From Oscillospiraceae bacterium (GTDB lineage Bacteria; Bacillota; Clostridia; Oscillospirales; Oscillospiraceae), in NCBI GenBank assembly GCA_017400415.1, contig JAFPTE010000036.1, positions 1-18,701 of the forward strand: a stretch of 18,701 nucleotides of DNA. The letters run 5' to 3'. The notes beneath the pieces are model-generated. The model saw only the letters and a program-made list of their open reading frames with translations, had not been told where the DNA came from and ran no database searches. The translations under genes were made by a program, and so were the position numbers. Of the stretch, positions 13,660 through 18,701 are shown one piece after another; positions within the stretch are counted from its first letter, which is position 1; the number at the start of each line of letters is the position of its first letter.

Positions 13660-14749
13660 GATACTGCACATTATCTCCGACACCAATATCGGCGGCGCCG
13701 GCAGGGCCCTTCTGAACTACCTGAAATACGCCCGCCGCCAGAGCTTTTCCCAGTACGTTATCCTGCCCCGGGGAAGCGAGCTTGTGCCCCGGCTGCGGGA
13801 GCTCTCGGTGCCGTACCTGGAGGCAGACGGCATCCGGGACCGGTCTTTCTCCCCGGGTGACGTCATCACCATGAAAAAGCTCATTGCCCCGGTGGGGGCG
13901 GACATAGTCCACACCCACGGCTGCCTCTCCGGCCGCATTGCCGCAAAGGCGCTGGGGGCGAAAACCGTTCTGACCCGGCACTCCGCCTTCCCCTTCCCGG
14001 CCTGGGTCCGGAAGACCCCGGCCCGGCTCCTCTACCGCTTTATCTACGGCCATTACGCCGACAAAATCATCGCCGTCTCCCCGGCCGGCGCACAGATAAT
14101 GTACGACATCGGAATTCCCAAGGTCAAGGTGGCCGTCATGATGAACGGCGCCGAGGCCCTCCGGCCTCTGACCCAGGCGGAGCGGCGGGAGGCCAGGCAC
14201 AGCTGGAGCGTGGAGGACGGCACCTTCCTTCTGGGGGCCGTGGCCCGGCTGGAGGAATACAAGGGCCACCGCTGCATGCTGGAGGCGCTCCGGCTCCTTC
14301 TGGACCGGGGCCGTGACGTAAAGCTTCTGATTGCGGGCACGGGCTCCTATGAGGACACTCTCCGCTCCCTGGCCTCCGACCTGGGGGATAAGGTCATCTT
14401 CTCCGGCTTTGCCCGGGACGTGGCCGTGCCTCTGGGGGCCATGGACCTGCAGCTGAACGCCTCCTATGAGTCTGAGACCTCCTCCCTCTCAATAATCGAG
14501 GGCATGAGCATAGGTCTTCCCGCCGTGGCCTCAGATATCTGCGGCAACCCCTATCTGATTGAGGACCGGGTCTCCGGCCTTCTGTTCACCCCCCAGGACC
14601 CCCGGGACCTGGCAGAGAAAATTGCGGAAATCATGGACAGTCCCTCTCTCCGTGACAGTCTCTCCCGGGGCGCAAAACGGCGCTATGAGGAGAGCTTCAC
14701 CGGGGAGATTTACGCCCGGAGCATCGAGAAAGTTTACCAGGAGATGTGA
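13655..14749 (+). CDS. GT4-family glycosyltransferase with apparent ATT start codon
   Basis: A GT-B-fold retaining glycosyltransferase, 364 residues when read from ATT at 13655. The first residues (M/I)KILHIISDTNIGGAGR are the standard N-terminal Rossmann strand and glycine loop of the family. The only ATG/GTG/TTG in frame after the stop at 13604-13606 is GTG 13784, which would delete 43 residues including that loop. AAGGAGG at 13639-13645 sits nine bases from the ATT, and the ATT overlaps the upstream TAA (GATTAAG). The C-terminal half has GAVARLEEYKG, LLIAGTGS and the E-x7-E pair Glu274/Glu282 (ETSSLSIIEG), then a GLPAVASD turn. It transfers a sugar, identity unknown, in the cytoplasm during assembly of the surface glycan. 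Confidence 0.88.
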   Translation: MKILHIISDTNIGGAGRALLNYLKYARRQSFSQYVILPRGSELVPRLRELSVPYLEADGIRDRSFSPGDVITMKKLIAPVGADIVHTHGCLSGRIAAKALGAKTVLTRHSAFPFPAWVRKTPARLLYRFIYGHYADKIIAVSPAGAQIMYDIGIPKVKVAVMMNGAEALRPLTQAERREARHSWSVEDGTFLLGAVARLEEYKGHRCMLEALRLLLDRGRDVKLLIAGTGSYEDTLRSLASDLGDKVIFSGFARDVAVPLGAMDLQLNASYESETSSLSIIEGMSIGLPAVASDICGNPYLIEDRVSGLLFTPQDPRDLAEKIAEIMDSPSLRDSLSRGAKRRYEESFTGEIYARSIEKVYQEM

Positions 14750-14751
14750 AT

Positions 14752-15240
14752 ATGGAAAAGAAAAAGCACAGCATACTTAATGTCTTTGACCTGGTGGTCA
14801 TAGCCCTGATAGTCGTTCTGGCGGTGGTCCTGTTCATCATGACCCGGCCCCAGCCCTCCCAGAGCCAGGAGGACGCAGCCCCCGCCTCCCGGACTATCCG
14901 CTACACGGTGGAGTTTGCCGGCATGCAGAACGGCACCGCAGAGCTCATAAAGGCCGGCGACGTGCTGCTGGAGCGGGGCAAGCTCTACGACCTGGGCACC
15001 ATCGAGTCCGTCACCGTGTCCCCCACCACCTACCTGAACTTTGACTATGAGACCAATGAGTACAAGCTTACGGAGATGAGCACGGAGCAGACCGTGGTGG
15101 CCGTGGTGGTGGCCGCCTGCACGGAAAACGACCGGCAGATACTCATCGGCGGCAAGCAGGAGATAAAGGTCGGCGGCAGCTACCGCTTCAACGGCCCGGG
15201 CTATTACTCCGCCGGCACCGTTATCGGCATAGAGAGGTGA
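14752..15240 (+). CDS. DUF4330-family membrane-anchored protein (first copy)
   Basis: A 162-residue protein with one N-terminal membrane segment (about residues 9-30, NVFDLVVIALIVVLAVVLF) and a C-terminal domain outside the membrane. The ATG at 14752 is chosen since AGGAG ends eight bases upstream; GTG 14746 is too close to it. It has the DUF4330 outline: N-terminal FDLVVI anchor, a YTVEF strand, AGDVLLERGKLYDLGTIESV (residues 64-83, quoted in part as KLYDLGTIESV) and a GPGYYSAGTVIGI end. It starts two bases after the glycosyltransferase stop. The biochemical role of DUF4330 is unknown; here it is likely a scaffold or periplasm-facing part of the glycan machinery. Confidence 0.75.
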   Translation: MEKKKHSILNVFDLVVIALIVVLAVVLFIMTRPQPSQSQEDAAPASRTIRYTVEFAGMQNGTAELIKAGDVLLERGKLYDLGTIESVTVSPTTYLNFDYETNEYKLTEMSTEQTVVAVVVAACTENDRQILIGGKQEIKVGGSYRFNGPGYYSAGTVIGIER

Positions 15241-15244
15241 GACC

Positions 15245-15745
15245 ATGAAGCTTTTCGACGAAAAAGGCCGTCTCTTCGGCAAGATAAGCGTTATTGACGT
15301 TATTGTGGTGGTCCTGGTCATAGTTCTGGCCGTGGCCGTCAGCTCCCGGTTCGTGAACAAGCAGGTCACCACCTACACGGATACCAGCGTACCCTTCACC
15401 TTCCAGGTATGCTTCCGGGGCATGCGCCAGGTCAGCGTGGACCAGCTCCAGGTGGGCGACAGGCTCTACGAGCGGGAGACCGGCACCTATCTGGGCAAGA
15501 TAGCCTCCGTGGAGGTAAAGCCCAACCTGCGGGAGCTCACCGGCCAGAACGGGGAGTACATCATACGGGAGGCCCCGGACCGGTTTGACGCCGTGGTCAC
15601 CCTTGAGAGCGAGGGCTTCATCTCCGGCAGCCGGTACTTCGCCTCCGGCTCCTATGAGCTCTGCGCCAACGCCCCCCTGAGCTGCTACTCCAAGTATCTC
15701 TCCCTGTCCGGCACCATCTGGGATGCGCCCGGTGCGGCAAAATGA
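15245..15745 (+). CDS. DUF4330-family membrane-anchored protein (second copy)
   Basis: A 166-residue paralogue of the preceding gene. MKLFDEKGRLFGKISVIDV at the start is the characteristic DUF4330 opening, followed by one membrane segment (about 16-36, VIDVIVVVLVIVLAVAV). The outer domain shares the plan of the first copy: VPFTFQVCFRGM, QVGDRLYERETGTYLGKIASV, and a GSRYFASGSYELC end. The ATG lies four bases after the first copy's stop, with a GAGAGG ribosome site. Its own stop overlaps the following ATG by four bases. Divergence between the copies is high, so duplication is old; they may form a heteromer. Function unknown. Confidence 0.85.
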   Translation: MKLFDEKGRLFGKISVIDVIVVVLVIVLAVAVSSRFVNKQVTTYTDTSVPFTFQVCFRGMRQVSVDQLQVGDRLYERETGTYLGKIASVEVKPNLRELTGQNGEYIIREAPDRFDAVVTLESEGFISGSRYFASGSYELCANAPLSCYSKYLSLSGTIWDAPGAAK

Positions 15746-17940
15746 AGATCCTCATAACCACCATGGGTCTGGATATCGGCGGCGCCGAGACCCATATCAC
15801 CGAGCTCTGCAAGGAGCTTTCCCGCCGGGGCCACGAGGTCATCGTGGTCTCCAACGGCGGGGTTTACGAGGCTGAAATAGCCGCCGCCGGAATAAAGCAC
15901 ATCAAGGCGCCCCTTAACCGCAGGAGCCTTGTTACCATGCTCAGAAGCCTTTTCATTCTGGATAAGGTCATCGCCCTGGAGAAGCCGGACGTGGTCCATG
16001 CCCACGCCCGTATCCCGGCCTTCCTCTGCGGCCTGCTGCAGAAGCTCCGCCGCTTCCCCTTTGTCACCACCGCCCACTGGGTCTTCGACACCGGGGGCAT
16101 ACTCCGGGCCGCCACCAACTGGGGCGACAAGACCGTGGCCGTGTCCGAGGACATCAAAAAATACCTGACGGATAACTACGGCATACCGGAGGAGGACATT
16201 TTCGTCACCATAAACGGCATCGACACGGAACGCTTCTCCCCTGCCAACACCGGCGAGGCCATACGCCGGGAGTTCGGCATTGCCCCCGAGACCCCCCTGG
16301 CGGTCCACGTAAGCCGCCTGGATGCGGACCGGGCCCTGGCCGCCCGTAAGCTCATTGAGGGCGCCCCCCTGCTGGACAGCCTGGTGCCCGGGGTGCAGGT
16401 CCTCATTGCCGGCGACGGCGTTCTGGGCCCGGAGCTCCGGGAGATGGCGGACAGGGCCAACAAGGCCCTGGGCCGAAGCTGCATCATCATGGCCGGGGCC
16501 AGAACGGATATAAGCGAAATCGTGGCCGCAGGAGACGTTTTCGTAGGCGTGAGCCGGGCGGCTCTGGAGGCCATGAGCGCCGCAAAGCCCGTTATTCTGG
16601 CAGGGAACGAGGGCTACATGGGCATCTTCACCGAGGAGAAGACCCGGGACGCCCTGGCCACCAACTTCTGCTGCCGGGCCTGCCCGGAGACGGAGACGGA
16701 AACTCTCTGCCGGGACACGGCGGACGCCCTGCTCCTCTCGGCGGAGGAGCGCCGGGTCCTGGGCACTGCCGGGCGCCGGCTCATAGAGCACAGCTACTCC
16801 GTAGCCCGCATGACGGACGACACTCTGCGCTCCTACAGCGCCGCCGTGGGCCCCCGCCGGGTGGTCCTCTCCGGCTACTTCGGCTTCGGCAACGCCGGGG
16901 ACGAGGCCATACTGCAGTCCGTCTACGGCACGGTCCGCCGGACCATGCCGGAAAGTGAGATAACCATTCTCTCCAAGCGCCCCAGGGAGACCGCCCGCCA
17001 GTTCGGCTGCCGGTCCGTGGGGCGGCTGAACCCCTTTGCGGTGCTGCCCGCCCTGAAAAAATGCGACCTGCTCATCTCCGGCGGCGGCAGCCTCCTGCAG
17101 GACGTGACCTCCACCAGGTCCCTGCTGTATTATTACTGGATCTGTATGCTTGCAAAGCGCCTCGGCAAGCGGTTCATGCTCTTCTCAAACGGCATCGGCC
17201 CTGTAAACAAGCCGGAAAACCGCCGCCGGGTAGCCCAGGTTGCCCAGGCCGCCGACGTGGTCACCCTCCGGGACCCCTCCTCTCTGGAGGACCTGCGGCA
17301 GATGGGCGTCACCAGGGAGGACATCACCGTCACCGCCGACCCGGTGTTTCTCATGGAGCCGGACACCCAGGAGCGGGGCTGGGAGATACTCAGAAGGGCC
17401 GGAGTCAAGGGCCCCTTCGTGGCCGTATCCCTGCGGCCCTGGCAGGGCAGCAGCGCCCTGCGGGAAAAGATGGCCAGGATATGTGACGGCATTGTGAGCA
17501 AAACCGGCCGCCAGGCGGTCTTCTTCCCCATGATGCCCCAGCAGGACGTCCAGGAGGCCAGGCTCACCGCCGCCCTTATGACCTCCCCGGCGGTAATATT
17601 GCCCACGGAGCTGACGGTGCAGGAGCTCATGGCCGCCCTGGGCCTGGCGGACTGCGCCCTGTGCATGCGGCTCCACGCCCTTATCTTTGCCGCCTGCATG
17701 TCCGTGCCTGCCGTGGGCATAAGCTACGACCCCAAGCTGGACGCCTACCTGCGGCTTCTGGGCCTGCCCTCCGCCGGCACGCCCAAGGACCTGGACTCCC
17801 AGCTGTGCCTGGAGATGGTGCAGCAGGTCCTGGCGGAGCGGGGCGTCTACGCCGCCTCCCTGGAGGTGAAGGGCCAGCGCCTTCGGGAGAAGGCCCGGGA
17901 AAATGAGGAGATTTTCAAAAAGCTCACGGAGCTCATATAA
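15742..17940 (+). CDS. csaB: Fusion of GT4 glycosyltransferase and CsaB polysaccharide pyruvyltransferase
   Basis: A 732-residue two-enzyme protein. Residues 1-365 are a GT-B glycosyltransferase: MKILITTMGLDIGGAETHI with the glycine loop, VVHAHARIPA, VTINGIDTERF, HVSRLDADR and a VSRAALEAMSAAKPV acceptor loop that keeps the second but not the first Glu of E-x7-E. Residues about 372-732 are CsaB: GYFGFGNAGDEAIL (378-391), ISGGGSLLQDVTS (445-457), SNGIGPV, MRLHALIFA (642-650) and SYDPK (661-665). CsaB adds pyruvate from phosphoenolpyruvate to the secondary cell-wall polysaccharide, the ligand for SLH domains. Start overlaps the DUF4330 stop (ATGA). No frame break lies between the halves, so the fusion is real in this sequence. 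It is the last gene of the operon, before a strong terminator. No SLH protein lies in the window. Confidence 0.92.
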   Translation: MKILITTMGLDIGGAETHITELCKELSRRGHEVIVVSNGGVYEAEIAAAGIKHIKAPLNRRSLVTMLRSLFILDKVIALEKPDVVHAHARIPAFLCGLLQKLRRFPFVTTAHWVFDTGGILRAATNWGDKTVAVSEDIKKYLTDNYGIPEEDIFVTINGIDTERFSPANTGEAIRREFGIAPETPLAVHVSRLDADRALAARKLIEGAPLLDSLVPGVQVLIAGDGVLGPELREMADRANKALGRSCIIMAGARTDISEIVAAGDVFVGVSRAALEAMSAAKPVILAGNEGYMGIFTEEKTRDALATNFCCRACPETETETLCRDTADALLLSAEERRVLGTAGRRLIEHSYSVARMTDDTLRSYSAAVGPRRVVLSGYFGFGNAGDEAILQSVYGTVRRTMPESEITILSKRPRETARQFGCRSVGRLNPFAVLPALKKCDLLISGGGSLLQDVTSTRSLLYYYWICMLAKRLGKRFMLFSNGIGPVNKPENRRRVAQVAQAADVVTLRDPSSLEDLRQMGVTREDITVTADPVFLMEPDTQERGWEILRRAGVKGPFVAVSLRPWQGSSALREKMARICDGIVSKTGRQAVFFPMMPQQDVQEARLTAALMTSPAVILPTELTVQELMAALGLADCALCMRLHALIFAACMSVPAVGISYDPKLDAYLRLLGLPSAGTPKDLDSQLCLEMVQQVLAERGVYAASLEVKGQRLREKARENEEIFKKLTELI

Positions 17941-18000
17941 AGAGAAACGGAAGCCCTTGGGGCGCCGTCCGTAAAACAGCTGCTGCCAGTTAAAAAAGAT

Positions 18001-18074
18001 ATGAAACCGGCATGACCGATAGCGGTCATGCCGGTTTTGTTTTTCAAAGCCCGATTCTCGTTGCAACTGTGGAC
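18001..18074 (+). repeat. Dispersed terminator-containing repeat, copy 2
   Basis: This 74-base unit matches copy 1 (6394-6468, opposite strand) from ATGAAACCGGC to TGTGGAC. The stem position that is G-C in copy 1 is A-T here on both arms, so pairing is kept. Conserved sequence extends about 30 bases beyond the hairpin, showing common descent rather than just two terminators. Confidence 0.7.
18004..18044. terminator. Strong terminator of the murJ-csaB operon, usable in both directions
   Basis: A perfect 15-bp stem AAACCGGCATGACCG/CGGTCATGCCGGTTT (18004-18018, 18023-18037) with an ATAG loop is followed by TGTTTTT on the plus strand. On the minus strand it is followed by CATATCTTTTTT. It therefore serves both the csaB operon and the convergent CPBP gene. 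Confidence 0.85.
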
Positions 18075-18083
18075 GTAAGCAAT

Positions 18084-18701
18084 TCACGGTTTCTGCGGAC
18101 CGGGCGCAGCTTCCTTCTTCAAATCTGCCCGGTTGATTGCCGGCGTCTCTACACGCTTTGCCAGATACAGGCAGTATGCTGCAGACACGACGATGACCGC
18201 GATATGCACGATCAAATTCACAAGCTGAGAGCCTTCGTCGGATGCGAGGACAGAGGTTACGTCGATGAAGCTGTGCGCCAGGATCCCGGGCAGAAGGCTC
18301 CCGCTCTTGTAAAATACGAGCGTAAAGACAAAGCCCATGGCAACCGCGAAAACCACCTGGATGAGGGTCTCAGTCAGATTCTGGCCGGTGAACAGATTTA
18401 AAATGTGTCCCATCCCGAAGGTGATAGAAGAGACGATGACAGCCGCTTTGACGTTGCCGTCCTTCAGCATGGCCTTGAACAGGAAGCCCCGGAAGATCAG
18501 TTCCTCCGCAAATCCGACAAAAGCCATGGATACAGCCGCATAGAGCAGACCCGGCATGGTGTAATCCGGAGCGAAGCCGCCGAAAAGGTTCAGGCAGGAG
18601 ATAAGCCACAGCGGGATGAACCACAGCATGGCCTTGCTGTTCTTCGCCCATCCGGCCAGGCCGTACTTTCCCATGAGCCCGTTCTTTTTCACAAACAGGA
18701 A
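18084..18701 (-). CDS. CPBP-family intramembrane metalloprotease (partial, 5' end off right edge)
   Basis: A membrane protein with the CPBP/Abi (CAAX protease-like) motifs: EELIFRGF (Glu63, Glu64, Arg68, counted from the in-frame GTG at 18692), FGMGH (His96) and HSFID (His140, Asp144). At least five membrane segments are visible. The frame stays open through TTC-CTG-TTT upstream of that GTG to the window edge, and relatives usually have another 50-100 residues before KKNGLMGKYGL, so the true start is probably outside. Members process prenylated or membrane peptides or act in bacteriocin immunity; the substrate here is unknown. Its base use is less GC-rich than the neighbouring operon, hinting at separate origin. 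It converges on the csaB operon and shares its terminator. Confidence 0.87.
   Translation of the reverse strand, partial: FLFVKKNGLMGKYGLAGWAKNSKAMLWFIPLWLISCLNLFGGFAPDYTMPGLLYAAVSMAFVGFAEELIFRGFLFKAMLKDGNVKAAVIVSSITFGMGHILNLFTGQNLTETLIQVVFAVAMGFVFTLVFYKSGSLLPGILAHSFIDVTSVLASDEGSQLVNLIVHIAVIVVSAAYCLYLAKRVETPAINRADLKKEAAPGPQKP

Noticed and set aside
13784..14749. Glycosyltransferase starting at GTG 13784
   Set aside because: It would lose the first Rossmann strand and glycine loop encoded directly upstream in the same frame.

Overview
The window looks like chromosome of a high-GC Gram-positive anaerobe of the class Clostridia, probably an Oscillospiraceae/Ruminococcaceae-type gut bacterium. 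This is inferred from the strong Shine-Dalgarno sites, GC-rich codons with free use of ATA and CGG, near-consensus sigma-A promoters, and the gene families present (FprA flavodiiron protein, MurJ, CsaB, DUF4330, PadR/HAAS, lipoproteins with a Clostridia-style lipobox). No rRNA, tRNA, CRISPR array or transposase was seen.

Left end (1-1542, minus strand): a phage packaging pair, a probable small terminase and the large terminase. The large subunit runs off the left edge. It stops abruptly at a host-type gene, fprA (1658-2848, minus), which has its own terminator and a perfect-consensus promoter. Divergent from fprA is a repressor/metallopeptidase pair of the ImmR/ImmA kind (3030-3963, plus). 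A TGTAA-T-TTACA palindrome sits over both predicted start sites.

Middle (4151-10520, all minus): a 677-residue lipoprotein (propeller-like DUF5050 region, BspA-type leucine-rich repeats, DUF4430-like end); a repeat-rich 320-base gap with promoter and terminators; a stand-alone XRE regulator; a PadR regulator translationally coupled to a HAAS/DUF4097 protein with ten SGD-type repeats, preceded by a possible TTG-started leader frame; and a CotH-kinase lipoprotein coupled to a small S24/LexA-like domain that appears to have lost its catalytic Ser and Lys.

Right (10691-17940, plus): one tightly packed operon for a cell-surface polysaccharide: MurJ flippase, O-antigen ligase/polymerase-like membrane protein, GT4 glycosyltransferase, two tandem DUF4330 membrane-anchored proteins, and a GT4-CsaB pyruvyltransferase fusion. 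Every junction overlaps or is separated by four bases or fewer. Presumably the glycosyltransferases build the glycan, MurJ and the Wzy/WaaL-like protein handle export and transfer, and CsaB adds the pyruvate that SLH-domain proteins bind. The first glycosyltransferase has no ATG, GTG or TTG for its N-terminus and appears to start at ATT. The operon ends at a 15-bp hairpin belonging to a dispersed repeat that also occurs near 6400. A partial CPBP-family membrane protease of lower GC (18084-18701, minus) closes the window.
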